Shown here in pieces: positions 1 to 7,954 of a DNA stretch of 21,142 nt (positions are counted from its first letter, which is position 1; every line of letters starts with the position of its first letter). Origin of the DNA: Pseudomonadota bacterium (GTDB lineage Bacteria > Pseudomonadota > Gammaproteobacteria > UBA4575); the NCBI GenBank assembly GCA_009839635.1, contig VXPJ01000084.1:1-21142 (forward strand), given 5' to 3'. The notes under the pieces were generated by a model. It did not search any database. It was given only the letters and a program-made list of their open reading frames with translations, and was not told where the DNA came from. The position numbers were made by a program, and so were the translations under genes.

Positions 1-329
1 ACATAGTCCAGTGCATCTTGGCATACGATATCCACCTGTCGGGCCTGCAGGGCTTGTTTCTGCAACTCCAGCATTGCCACAACCGAAGCATTGCGATCCA
101 CCTGGGTGACATGCGAAGCCCCCCGGGAGGCCGCCTCAAATCCCAGCGCACCACTGCCTGCAAACAGGTCCAGACAGCGTGCACCCTCAATTTTGTCAGC
201 CAGCCAGTTGAACAGGGTCTCGCGCACCCGGTCTGGAGTGGGCCGGATATCCGGGTTGTCTGCAAACTGGATCCGACGGCTGCGCCAAACGCCGCCGACG
301 ATACGCAGACTATTCCTCTTCGGGACCAC
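1..329 (-). CDS. rsmD: 16S rRNA (guanine-N2)-methyltransferase RsmD, 3' part cut by window edge
   Basis: RsmD methylates G966 of 16S rRNA during 30S assembly, using SAM. About 109 N-terminal residues are visible; the C-terminal part, including the NPPF/DPPY-type catalytic motif, lies outside the window. Visible family hallmarks are LRIVGGVWRSRRI near the start, RPTPDRVRETLFNWL, and the SAM-binding loop LDLFAGSGALGFEA. I chose the GTG at 327-329 because no ATG exists in the conserved region and it gives a short lead (VPKRNS) before LRIVGG, as in the E. coli protein. That start overlaps the end of the upstream M16 gene by 20 nt, which suggests translational coupling. A CTG closer to LRIVGG is a possible alternative. 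Identity is secure; the exact start is less so. Confidence 0.88.
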   Translation of the reverse strand, partial: MVPKRNSLRIVGGVWRSRRIQFADNPDIRPTPDRVRETLFNWLADKIEGARCLDLFAGSGALGFEAASRGASHVTQVDRNASVVAMLELQKQALQARQVDIVCQDALDY

Positions 330-1656
330 CAACGACAATCTTGACCATGCGGTCAGTGTGCAAATGTCGGCTGAACGCTACTCGAACATCCTCCCGTGTG
401 ACCTCGGCAATGTGTGTGGTGAAGGTCTCGAGGTAGTCCAGAGGCAAGTCGTAGTACCCGATCAACGACAAATACGCCAGGATATCGCTGTTCTGGTCTA
501 CCCGTAACGGAAAACCGCCGATGATGCTTTTCTTGGCGAGTTCCAGTTCTTCCTCGCTGGGACCCTGGTCCACATAGTCCTGGACCAGTCGCCAGGCCTG
601 ATCAAGTGCCATCTGGGCCTGATCGGCGCGTGTCTGCAGACCCAGCATGAAAGGCCCCGGTTGCTGCAAGGGGAAAAAGTAACTGTACACGCTGTAGGAC
701 AACCCCATCTTCTTGCGGATCCTTTTCATCAAACGCGAACTGAAGCCACCTCCGCCCAGAACATAATTGCCGGTATACAGGGTGAAGTAATCCGGATCTC
801 CCCGGGCAATGCCCAACTGTCCCAGGTAGACATGCGACTGTAGGGAGGGATAGGGAATAAACCGGTACTGGTCCTCTGATGCAGGTTGCGGGGGAGCCGC
901 AAGCGCTGGCCGTGCGCCCCTGGGAAGATGGGATGCAATGTACTCGGAAATTCGCCGGGCCTGATCCGTATCCAAGTCTCCAACGATGGCAATTGTGGCA
1001 TTTTCCGCAACCAGATACTGCCGCTGGAATGCCTTGACATCCGCTAGTGCAATAGCCTGCATGCTGCTCTCACTTCCCGAGACGGGTTGAGCGTAGGGAT
1101 GAGTGCCGTATACGGCCTGATAGAACGCCTTGCCGGCGATCCTGTCCGGCCGTTGCTGCTCATCGCGAATCGCTGTGAGCGCCTGGTTCTTCAAACGCAG
1201 GAAGTCCTTTTGCGGAAAGTCGGGGCGGGTCAGGATCTCGACGAAGGTATATAACGCCGGTTCAAGCAGCTGCTCCTCGGTCAGACTGCGCAAGCTGACT
1301 CTGGAATGATCCAGATTGACGTCGTACCCGTAGCGGGCGCCGACCTCTTCAAATCTCTCGGCCACCGCATCGGCATTCATGGCATCGGTACCGGCACTCA
1401 GGAGGGCATGTGTGATCTGCGAGAGGCCGGCAAGCTCAGCGTCTCGGTCACTGCCGGCACCAAAGGTCACGGCGATGTCCAGCATTGGCAACTCCGGGGC
1501 CGCCACAAACAGGGTGCGAACGGTCTGGCCACTGGTCCACTGCTCGATCGAAGGTGCAGCCAGGGCATTTCCGAGCAGCGCCGCACAAAGCCATAGGGTG
1601 CCGCAGGCAGCTCTCAATGGTGTACTACTGTGCAGCATCGGATAGCACAGCCGCAC
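310..1656 (-). CDS. M16 family peptidase-like protein, non-catalytic partner subunit (periplasmic)
   Basis: This is a 448-aa protein with the two-domain M16 (insulinase/mitochondrial processing peptidase-like) fold. The N-terminus has a hydrophobic export signal (about residues 12-34, ending ALAA). The position where M16 enzymes carry HxxEH reads GLSQITHALLSAGT (residues 77-90), so the zinc ligands are missing and the protein should not cleave peptides alone. In the family such subunits pair with a catalytic partner, here encoded just upstream (1625-2995). C-terminal M16 features such as GGGGFSSRLMKRIRKKMGLSYSVYS remain. The start is the GTG at 1654-1656, backed by GGGAG five bases upstream; it overlaps the upstream gene by 32 nt. 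An ATG at 1636-1638 is possible but lacks a ribosome-binding site. Substrate unknown. Confidence 0.87.
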   Translation of the reverse strand: MRLCYPMLHSSTPLRAACGTLWLCAALLGNALAAPSIEQWTSGQTVRTLFVAAPELPMLDIAVTFGAGSDRDAELAGLSQITHALLSAGTDAMNADAVAERFEEVGARYGYDVNLDHSRVSLRSLTEEQLLEPALYTFVEILTRPDFPQKDFLRLKNQALTAIRDEQQRPDRIAGKAFYQAVYGTHPYAQPVSGSESSMQAIALADVKAFQRQYLVAENATIAIVGDLDTDQARRISEYIASHLPRGARPALAAPPQPASEDQYRFIPYPSLQSHVYLGQLGIARGDPDYFTLYTGNYVLGGGGFSSRLMKRIRKKMGLSYSVYSYFFPLQQPGPFMLGLQTRADQAQMALDQAWRLVQDYVDQGPSEEELELAKKSIIGGFPLRVDQNSDILAYLSLIGYYDLPLDYLETFTTHIAEVTREDVRVAFSRHLHTDRMVKIVVGGPEEE

Positions 1657-2995
1657 CGGTGCTCCCGCCGGCTTGCAGCGGCTCCAGTACGGACACGGTG
1701 AGGCGATCCTCGGTCAGGTAAGTGCGGGCCACCTGGCGCACCTGCTCGGCACTGATCGCATTGATGCGTTGGCTGTATTCGTCCATCACACGCCAGCCCA
1801 GTCCCGCCGATTCCAGCCGGCCAATTACACCGGCCTGCGCACGGATGGAGTCCTGAGCGTACACTTCGCTGGCAATGACCTGTGCCTTGACACGGGCGAG
1901 TTCGTGTTCACTGACCAGGTCTTCCTGCAGTGCCCGAATCTCGGCATAGAGGGCCTGCTCGACATCCTCGAGGCTGTGCTGTGGCGCAGGCGTGGCCTCC
2001 AGCAGGAACAGGGTGGGATAGCGGGCATACAGGCTGTATCCGGCGCCTGCACTGGCGGCCAGTTCCATTTCCCGCACCAGGTACTTGCTGAGCCGCGCGC
2101 TGCGGCCCCCGTCGAGCACACCGGACAGTACCGACAGAGCGTATGGTTCCCAGTCCTGTTCAGCCGTGGTCAGGCTCGGCGTCTTGTATCCCAACAGAAT
2201 GTACGGCAGTTTGGCGACGGCTTTCACCTTGATGCGGCGCAGCCCGCTCTGGACGGGCTCGACACGCGGCTTGCTGTCGCGGATATGCCGGCGCTCGATG
2301 GCGCCGAAGTACGTGCGGGCCAAAGCAAACACGGTCTCGGGCTCGACATCCCCCACCACCACCAAGGTGGCATTGTTGGGCGCGTACCAGCGCTGATACC
2401 AGCGGCTCAGATCCTCGAGCTCAAGATGCTCCAGATCGTTCATCCATCCGATTACAGGGTGGTGATACGGGCTGCTGGTGAAAGCGGCTGCACTCAGTTG
2501 TTCGTAGACGAGTGCGTTCGGATCATCGTCGGTGCGCAAACGCCGCTCTTCCTTAACGACCTCGCGCTCGCTGTCGAAATCGCCCTGCGTGAGGATCAGG
2601 TTGACCATGCGGTCCGACTCGATGTCGAAACTTACCTCCAGGTGCTCGCGGCCCATTACTTGAAAGTAGGCGGTGTAGTCGCGCCCGGTGAATGCATTGT
2701 CACGTGCGCCGATTTCCGCCAATGTCGATGTAAATTTCTCGGCAGAATATTTTTCCGTGCCCTTGAACATCATGTGTTCGAGCATGTGCGAAATCCCGGT
2801 GATGCCGTTATGTTCCTGGGCAGATCCCACGCGGTACCAGATTTGGGAAACCACCACCGGTGCCCGATGGTCTTCCTTGGCAATGATTTTCAGTCCATTG
2901 TCCAGCACCATCTCGTGGGTATCTCCGGCACCGGCCTGTGCATGGCAAATGAGTGCCGCAGCCAGCCACATTCCGGCAATTTTGATTACATTCAT
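1625..2995 (-). CDS. M16 family zinc metallopeptidase, catalytic subunit (periplasmic)
   Basis: This is a 456-aa M16 zinc peptidase. The inverted zinc motif is present as HMLEH (in GISHMLEHMMFKGT), followed by the downstream acidic stretch SEREVVKEERRLR that supplies the third ligand in the family. The N-terminus MNVIKIAGMWLAAALICHAQA looks like a Sec signal peptide, so the protein probably works in the periplasm with the zinc-less partner encoded directly downstream. I chose the ATG at 2993-2995 because the signal peptide starts cleanly there. An upstream in-frame GTG at 3026-3028 would add 11 residues before the signal and has no ribosome-binding site. The gene is divergent from ftsY with 93 bp between starts. 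M16 pairs are common beside rsmD/ftsY in gammaproteobacteria; the natural substrate is unknown. Confidence 0.92.
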   Translation of the reverse strand: MNVIKIAGMWLAAALICHAQAGAGDTHEMVLDNGLKIIAKEDHRAPVVVSQIWYRVGSAQEHNGITGISHMLEHMMFKGTEKYSAEKFTSTLAEIGARDNAFTGRDYTAYFQVMGREHLEVSFDIESDRMVNLILTQGDFDSEREVVKEERRLRTDDDPNALVYEQLSAAAFTSSPYHHPVIGWMNDLEHLELEDLSRWYQRWYAPNNATLVVVGDVEPETVFALARTYFGAIERRHIRDSKPRVEPVQSGLRRIKVKAVAKLPYILLGYKTPSLTTAEQDWEPYALSVLSGVLDGGRSARLSKYLVREMELAASAGAGYSLYARYPTLFLLEATPAPQHSLEDVEQALYAEIRALQEDLVSEHELARVKAQVIASEVYAQDSIRAQAGVIGRLESAGLGWRVMDEYSQRINAISAEQVRQVARTYLTEDRLTVSVLEPLQAGGSTGAAVLSDAAQ

Positions 2996-3041
2996 AAATG
3001 ACGAGTATAGGGGTGTTAGGATAAGCACCGCACTGGATGCA

Positions 3042-3069
3042 TTGATGTATGATCAGCGAACCTTACTAT
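3042..3069 (+). promoter_or_regulatory. candidate sigma-70 promoter for ftsY
   Basis: TTGATG (3042-3047) and TACTAT (3064-3069) are separated by 16 bp and would start transcription near 3076, just ahead of ftsY at 3089. The ftsY leader would be very short and has no clear Shine-Dalgarno sequence. This is motif matching only. The divergent M16 gene must also have its promoter in this 93-bp gap, but I see no clear box for it. Confidence 0.35.
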
Positions 3070-3088
3070 AACTGTTTGCCCGAAATCC

Positions 3089-4006
3089 ATGCCTGAAACC
3101 GGAGTTTTTTCGCGACTGCGCCAGGGCCTGCAAAAGACCAGAAATGCGTTGACCGCTGGCATCCCTGCGGCTGCGTGGCGGGACAACAGTGAGGCTCTGC
3201 TCGCTGAACTGGAAGACCGTTTGCTGCTCGCCGATGTAGGCATTGATACGACTGCCCGGATCATCGACGACCTGAAATCACGCCTGCGTCGCAAGCACAG
3301 TGGAAAGGCCCAGAGGGCAGATGCACTGCTGCAGGAAAGCCTCGCTGAGATCATGTCAGCCTGCAACAAACCCCTGCTGACCCGTGGCAGCAAGCCCTTC
3401 ACCATTCTGGTAGTCGGTATCAACGGTGCTGGCAAGACCACCACCATCGGCAAGATCGCCCACCGCCTGGTCGGACAGGATCAGACCGTGTTGCTGGCTG
3501 CCGGGGATACCTTTCGAGCGGCAGCGGTCGAACAGTTGCAATCCTGGGGTAAGAAAATCGAGGTGCCCGTGGTGGCGCAAAAAAGCGGCGCCGACAGTGC
3601 GGCTGTCGTATTCGATGCATATCAGTCTGCGAAGGCACGCGGCATCGATGTGCTGATCGCTGATACTGCCGGGCGGCTGCATACCCAGCAAAACCTGATG
3701 GATGAACTGCTCAAGATCAAGCGGGCCATGCAAAAAATCGACCCCGAGGCACCGCATGAGATCCTGCTGGTGCTGGAAGCCGGCACCGGACAAAATGCAC
3801 TAAAGCAGGCGCTCGGTTTTCACGAGGCACTGAACCTTACCGGCCTGTGCGTGACCAAGCTGGATGGTACGGCCAAGGGTGGCACCGTCATTGCTATCGC
3901 AGACAGGCTGGAGATTCCGATCCGCTATATTGGTGTGGGTGAGGGTATCGAGGACCTGCGCGTATTTGATGCCTACCGGTATGCCGAGGCCCTGTTGCAT
4001 GCCTAG
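3089..4006 (+). CDS. ftsY: signal recognition particle receptor FtsY
   Basis: FtsY is the SRP receptor GTPase that docks ribosome-SRP complexes at the inner membrane. The 305-aa protein is an NG-domain core: N-domain helices about residues 30-95, P-loop GINGAGKTTT (110-119), DTFRAAA (140-146), DTAGR (192-196), TKLDGTAKGG (256-265) and the C-terminal GVGEGIEDLRVF. It lacks the long acidic A domain that makes E. coli FtsY about 500 aa, so membrane contact would rely on the short N-terminal helix (MPETGVFSRLRQGLQ). The usual DA(S/T)TGQN element reads EAGTGQN (230-236), a conservative change. It is first of the ftsY-ftsE-ftsX series; the gap to ftsE is 27 bp. Confidence 0.97.
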   Translation: MPETGVFSRLRQGLQKTRNALTAGIPAAAWRDNSEALLAELEDRLLLADVGIDTTARIIDDLKSRLRRKHSGKAQRADALLQESLAEIMSACNKPLLTRGSKPFTILVVGINGAGKTTTIGKIAHRLVGQDQTVLLAAGDTFRAAAVEQLQSWGKKIEVPVVAQKSGADSAAVVFDAYQSAKARGIDVLIADTAGRLHTQQNLMDELLKIKRAMQKIDPEAPHEILLVLEAGTGQNALKQALGFHEALNLTGLCVTKLDGTAKGGTVIAIADRLEIPIRYIGVGEGIEDLRVFDAYRYAEALLHA

Positions 4007-4033
4007 GCCGGAACCGAAGTCAGGCACGAATCG

Positions 4034-4705
4034 ATGATTGAGCTGCAGAACGTAACCAAACGATACCCGGGAAACCGTGAAGCCCTGACGCAACTGGACC
4101 TGGTGCTCGAACGTGGTGAAATGGCATTTCTCACCGGGCCATCGGGCGCAGGCAAGAGCACCCTGCTGAAACTGATTGCCGCCATCGAGCGCCCGACCCG
4201 CGGCCGTATCTTGATCAACCAGAAAAATATCACGCACATCCCCAAGCGCAAGATTCCCAACTTGCGAAGATTCATGGGGATCGTGTTCCAGGATCATCAT
4301 TTGCTGTATGACCGCAGCGTCTTCGACAATGTGTCGCTGCCGCTGCAGATCGCAGGTTATGCGCGGGCCGAGATCAGCCGCCGGGTGCGGGCCGCCCTGG
4401 ACAAGGTGGCATTGCTGAACAAGGAAAAGGCCATGCCCATCACATTGTCCGGGGGGGAACAGCAGCGTGTCGGGATTGCACGCGCAGTAGTCCACAAACC
4501 GGCGATTTTGCTGGCCGACGAACCGACCGGCAACCTAGACCCGGGATTATCGGCCGAGATCATGCAACTCTTTTCCGAGTTCAACCAGGTCGGCGTCACC
4601 GTGCTGGTGGCCAGTCATGACCTGGACCTGATTTCCCGCCTGGGCAAACGAATCATCCGCCTGCAAGGTGGACAATGTATCAACGGACAGGCACAGCCGG
4701 CCTGA
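4034..4705 (+). CDS. ftsE: cell division ATP-binding protein FtsE
   Basis: FtsE is the ABC-type ATPase of the FtsEX complex, which links ATP hydrolysis in the cytoplasm to activation of peptidoglycan hydrolases at the septum. The 223-aa sequence has all nucleotide-binding elements: Walker A GPSGAGKST (35-43), Q-loop in VFQD (Q86), signature LSGGEQQ (138-144), Walker B ILLADEP (158-164), D-loop NLD and the switch His in ASHD (H195). The length is usual for FtsE. It lies between ftsY and ftsX with short gaps (27 and 37 bp), so a single transcript is likely. Confidence 0.97.
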   Translation: MIELQNVTKRYPGNREALTQLDLVLERGEMAFLTGPSGAGKSTLLKLIAAIERPTRGRILINQKNITHIPKRKIPNLRRFMGIVFQDHHLLYDRSVFDNVSLPLQIAGYARAEISRRVRAALDKVALLNKEKAMPITLSGGEQQRVGIARAVVHKPAILLADEPTGNLDPGLSAEIMQLFSEFNQVGVTVLVASHDLDLISRLGKRIIRLQGGQCINGQAQPA

Positions 4706-4742
4706 TGGCAGGTGACACGACAGTACAGACCTTGACAGGAAC

Positions 4743-5711
4743 ATGCAGGCATCCACACGCAGACCAATCCCGAACAGACCCAACTCCCTGACGCGCTTTC
4801 GCGCTCTGGTGCGTGAGCATCTGCGCAGCCTGGTGTTCAGCCTCGGTAAGCTGTACCGCCACCCGTTCGCATCGACGCTGACCATCCTAATGATCGCTGT
4901 GGCCCTGGCGCTGCCGGCCTGCATGTACCTGTTGCTGGACAACCTGCAGACGGTTACCGAGAAATGGGACGACTCCGGACAAATCACGCTGTTCTTGAAC
5001 GTGGACAGCAGCGAAGCCGAGATCAAGGCACTTCGCACCCGCCTAGCCGAACTCAAGGAGATCGAAAGCATCAAGTACGTTTCTGCCCAACAGGCCCTGG
5101 CGGAGTTTCGAAAACTCAGCAGGCTCGAATACCTGATCGAAGGGCTGGAGGAAAACCCACTGCCGCCTACCCTGACCCTGATCCCGTTTGAGCAAGCCAA
5201 GCAGGCCGGTCAACTGGACCGGCTGGTGCAGGATCTTGGCACCTACCCGCAGGTCGATCATGTACAACTCGACCTGCAATGGCTGCAGCGGCTGCAGGCC
5301 ATCACCGAGGTGGTGCACCGTGCGATCACGATACTGGGCATCACGCTGGCCATTTCCGTACTGCTGGTGGTGGGCAACAGCATCCGCCTGGACATCGAGA
5401 ATCGACGCGAGGAAATCGAGGTCGCCAAGCTGATCGGCGCGACCAACCGCTTCGTGCGAAGGCCTTTCCTGTACGGCGGTATGTGGTATGGCCTGCTGGG
5501 GGGGAGCCTGGCGCTGTTGCTGGTGCTGCTCGTGCTGTACGTCATCGAAGCGCCCGCACAGCACTTGATTGGACTGTACAACAGCAATTTCGAGCTGATT
5601 TTTCCGGATCTCCGGCAGGGCCTGGCCCTGATAGCGACTAGCATCGTGCTGGGACTGCTGGGTTCATGGCTGGCCGTCGGACGCCATATCGTGCGGATTG
5701 AACCCAGCTGA
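4743..5711 (+). CDS. ftsX: cell division protein FtsX (permease-like subunit)
   Basis: FtsX is the membrane partner of FtsE. The 322-aa protein shows the family topology: a cytoplasmic N-terminus rich in Arg, TM1 about residues 43-66, a periplasmic domain (about 67-190) that in the family contacts hydrolase activators such as EnvC, then TM2 about 192-213, TM3 about 245-268 and TM4 about 293-313. The conserved cytoplasmic segment EEIEVAKLIGATNRFVRRPF (224-242) follows TM2. The start ATG is preceded closely by AGGA. It is last in ftsY-ftsE-ftsX; rpoH follows after 232 bp with its own control region. Confidence 0.96.
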   Translation: MQASTRRPIPNRPNSLTRFRALVREHLRSLVFSLGKLYRHPFASTLTILMIAVALALPACMYLLLDNLQTVTEKWDDSGQITLFLNVDSSEAEIKALRTRLAELKEIESIKYVSAQQALAEFRKLSRLEYLIEGLEENPLPPTLTLIPFEQAKQAGQLDRLVQDLGTYPQVDHVQLDLQWLQRLQAITEVVHRAITILGITLAISVLLVVGNSIRLDIENRREEIEVAKLIGATNRFVRRPFLYGGMWYGLLGGSLALLLVLLVLYVIEAPAQHLIGLYNSNFELIFPDLRQGLALIATSIVLGLLGSWLAVGRHIVRIEPS

Positions 5712-5766
5712 GCGTTCGGACCAGCACGAACGCAATTGCCCAGAACCTCGGTGTTTGACCCACCGA
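5712..5766. terminator. two tandem inverted repeats after ftsX
   Basis: Directly after the ftsX stop, GCGTTCG (5712-5718) and CGAACGC (5727-5733) form a perfect 7-bp stem with an 8-nt loop. A second stem is TCGGTG (5748-5753) with CACCGA (5761-5766). Neither is followed by a T run, so they are not classical intrinsic terminators. They could act with Rho, protect the mRNA 3' end, or mean nothing. The rest of the 232-bp gap holds the rpoH control region. Confidence 0.3.
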
Positions 5767-5859
5767 ATCCGGCGGCTGCCGATCCCCATCAATCTCCTGC
5801 ACACCACCGGCAAATGCACAGGGTAGACAACATAAGCTACTGAATTTAAAGAACTAAAA

Positions 5860-5892
5860 ATATTAGCACTCTATATAAAAGAGTGCTAATAT
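5860..5892 (+). promoter_or_regulatory. CIRCE operator (HrcA binding site) upstream of rpoH
   Basis: The sequence TTAGCACTC (5863-5871), nine spacer bases (5872-5880), GAGTGCTAA (5881-5889) matches the CIRCE consensus at every arm position and in spacer length. The arms extend as perfect complements by three more bases each side (5860-5892, 12-bp arms). CIRCE is the operator of the heat-shock repressor HrcA, normally found in front of groESL or hrcA-grpE-dnaKJ. Here the only gene downstream is rpoH, 51 bp away. A weak promoter match, TAGACA (5824-5829), 17 bp, TAAAGA (5847-5852), would put CIRCE at the start of the transcript; the spacer TATATAAAA could instead serve as a -10 element. The operator call is strong; the promoter position is uncertain. 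Confidence 0.9.
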
Positions 5893-5943
5893 AGCCCTAA
5901 TAAAGATTGAACAAACGCTCCAACTAGGGAGAACCAGAGAACT

Positions 5944-6807
5944 GTGACGACCACCATACAACCCTTGCAAGCTTCAACGGCGATTTCCACCGCCAACCTG
6001 GACGGCTACATCGCCTCGACGCTGCAGATTCCGGTGCTGAGCATGGAAGAGGAGCATGCCCTGGCGTTGCGCCTGTATGAAGATAACGATCTGGATGCGG
6101 CACGCACTCTGATCATTCACAACCTGCGGTTCGTGATTCATGTGGCGCGCGGCTACCTGGGATATGGTCTGCCGCTTGCGGATCTGGTCCAGGAAGGCAA
6201 TGTCGGGCTGATGAAGGCCGTCAACCGCTTCAACCCGCACAAGGGTGTGCGCCTGGTCTCGTTTGCGGTGCACTGGATTCGTGCCGAGATCCATGAGTTT
6301 GTACTGCGCAACTGGCGTATTGTCAAAGTTGCAACCACCAAGGCCCAGCGCAAGCTGTTCTTCAACTTGCGCAACTCCAAGAAACGCCTTGCCTGGCTGA
6401 ATCAGAATGAGGTGGACACGGTCGCCAAGGAACTCGGTGTCAAGTGCAGCGAAGTGGTGGAGATGGAAAAGCGGCTCAGCAATCATGACCTCGGGTTTGA
6501 CCAGGATCATGATGAGCACAAGGACGAGTCAGGTCACTTTGCGCCGGCGACCTATCTAAGCCATGAAGAGGACAACCCCGAACTGCAGGTCGAACACGAG
6601 GACTGGGAATCCCATCAGGCCCGGCAACTGCAAACTGCACTGACTGTGCTGGACGAACGCAGCAGGGACATCATCGCGCAGCGCTGGTTAAGCGAGAAGC
6701 GCGCCACCCTGCAGGAACTTGCTGCCAAGTACGAGGTCTCGGCAGAGCGCATACGCCAGCTGGAAAGTAACGCCATCCAGGCGCTCAAGGCTGCTGTCGT
6801 CAGCTGA
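5944..6807 (+). CDS. rpoH: RNA polymerase heat-shock sigma factor RpoH (sigma-32)
   Basis: RpoH directs RNA polymerase to heat-shock promoters. The 287-aa length matches the family (E. coli 284). Visible features are region 2 with DLVQEGNVGLMKAVNRF (80-96) and VRLVSFAVHWIRAEIHEFVL, the RpoH box QRKLFFNLR (135-143) that separates sigma-32 from other group 3/4 factors and affects its turnover, and the region 4.2 helix-turn-helix TLQELAAKYEVSAERIRQLE near the C-terminus. The start is a GTG; an AGGGAG at 5926-5931 lies 12 bases upstream with GAGA closer, so the exact start is fairly but not fully sure. The perfect CIRCE upstream points to HrcA control. It converges on ctaA with 9 bp between stops. 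Confidence 0.97.
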   Translation: MTTTIQPLQASTAISTANLDGYIASTLQIPVLSMEEEHALALRLYEDNDLDAARTLIIHNLRFVIHVARGYLGYGLPLADLVQEGNVGLMKAVNRFNPHKGVRLVSFAVHWIRAEIHEFVLRNWRIVKVATTKAQRKLFFNLRNSKKRLAWLNQNEVDTVAKELGVKCSEVVEMEKRLSNHDLGFDQDHDEHKDESGHFAPATYLSHEEDNPELQVEHEDWESHQARQLQTALTVLDERSRDIIAQRWLSEKRATLQELAAKYEVSAERIRQLESNAIQALKAAVVS

Positions 6808-6816
6808 TTTTTGTCA

Positions 6817-7839
6817 TCACCGGCCCGCCTCGCTGCGGGCGAGATACACCAGAGTCACTACGCCGAGCAGCAGCAGGACCGCTCCTCCGTTGTGCATGAC
6901 AGCCACGGCGATTGGCAGGTGCAGCACAATATTCGATACCCCCAGCGTCAACTGGCCCGATAGCAACAGCAGGGTCACGACACTGGCGATGCGCAACGAC
7001 GCCGTGGCTTGGCTTGTGGCCAGCAGGTAGATCAGCAATGCCACCCAGTAGGCAGTCACTACGACAGCCATGTACCGATGACTCAAGTGAATGGCCGTGC
7101 GCGCCGGGTTATCCAGCACCCCAAATTCATAATTGGTGCCGAGGCCGCGCCAGAACACGAAACCTTCCTTGAAATCCATGGGTGGCCACCACTGCCCTTG
7201 GCAGGTCGGAAAATCAACACAGGCGAGCGCTGCGTAATTTGCACTGGTCCAGCCACCCAGGATGATCTGGCCGATCAACAGCAACAAGCCAACCACCAGC
7301 ATCGGCAGTATTGCATGGCTGAGGCGCTGCCGATAGATCAATCGCTCGGTACCGGTATCAAGGTACACCCACCACAGGAGTGACAACACGGCAAAACCGC
7401 CGATCAGGTGCAGCATGACGATCACCGGCTTGAGCAGCAAGGTCACCGTCCACATCCCGAGCAGGGCCTGAAAAATCACCAGGCCCACCAGAAACACCGG
7501 CAAACCCACGGGCTGCCCCGGGTCCTTGCGATTACGCAGGCCCATCACGGCGAGAACCAGGATCAGAATGCCGAGTACGCCCGCGAAATAGCGATGAGCC
7601 ATCTCTTTCCAGGCCTTGTCCGCCTCCACTGCACGCTCCGGGAAAGCACGGTTGGCCTGCAGGATTTCCTGCTCCGATTCTGGCACCCCCAGCAGGTGGC
7701 CGTAACATCCCGGCCAGTCCGGGCAGCCCAGTCCTGCATCGGAAAGACGCACATAGGCGCCCAGCACCACCACCAGCAAAGCCAGTGCACAGCTGGCCAG
7801 GGCCACGGCCCGGAACCGGTTTCTGCGCTTATTGTCCAT
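6817..7839 (-). CDS. ctaA: heme A synthase (COX15/CtaA family)
   Basis: CtaA oxidises the C8 methyl of heme O to a formyl group, giving heme A for aa3-type cytochrome oxidases. The 340-aa integral membrane protein has about eight hydrophobic segments in two similar four-helix halves. Four candidate heme-ligand histidines sit where expected: H82 (EMAHRYFAG), H144 (VMLHLIGG), H254 (HLSHRYMA) and H316 (VMHNGG). The first periplasmic loop has a Cys pair (C39, C45 in GLGCPDWPGCYG) and the second-half loop another (C207, C213). It is downstream of bioH-bioC on the same strand after a 115-bp gap. No protoheme farnesyltransferase (ctaB) or oxidase subunit gene is visible in the window. Confidence 0.95.
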   Translation of the reverse strand: MDNKRRNRFRAVALASCALALLVVVLGAYVRLSDAGLGCPDWPGCYGHLLGVPESEQEILQANRAFPERAVEADKAWKEMAHRYFAGVLGILILVLAVMGLRNRKDPGQPVGLPVFLVGLVIFQALLGMWTVTLLLKPVIVMLHLIGGFAVLSLLWWVYLDTGTERLIYRQRLSHAILPMLVVGLLLLIGQIILGGWTSANYAALACVDFPTCQGQWWPPMDFKEGFVFWRGLGTNYEFGVLDNPARTAIHLSHRYMAVVVTAYWVALLIYLLATSQATASLRIASVVTLLLLSGQLTLGVSNIVLHLPIAVAVMHNGGAVLLLLGVVTLVYLARSEAGR

Positions 7840-7954
7840 CTGGCCTGTAACACTCGTGCATATCTTCGGTCCTGAGTTTTTCTTGCTCCAGCAACCTCGC
7901 CTGCCCTTGCTGATGAAACCCTGTCATTTTATTCCGGCGCCGCTCGCAAGCCAC

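Noticed and set aside
1673..3001. 442-aa open frame on the plus strand across the M16 peptidase gene
   Set aside because: It is antisense to a clear M16 gene with HxxEH and signal peptide, and its translation has no recognisable domain. It is a shadow of GC-rich codon bias.
5763..5789. Sigma-32-like promoter for rpoH (CCCCAT at 5784-5789)
   Set aside because: The -10-like CCCCAT is perfect, but the upstream element matches CTTGAA poorly (ACCGAA) and it lies about 155 bp from the gene. Too weak to claim autoregulation.
6823..6840. GCCCGC/GCGGGC hairpin at the rpoH-ctaA junction as a terminator
   Set aside because: The stem is within the ctaA coding end and has no T run on the plus strand; the run of T at 6808 is before the stem.
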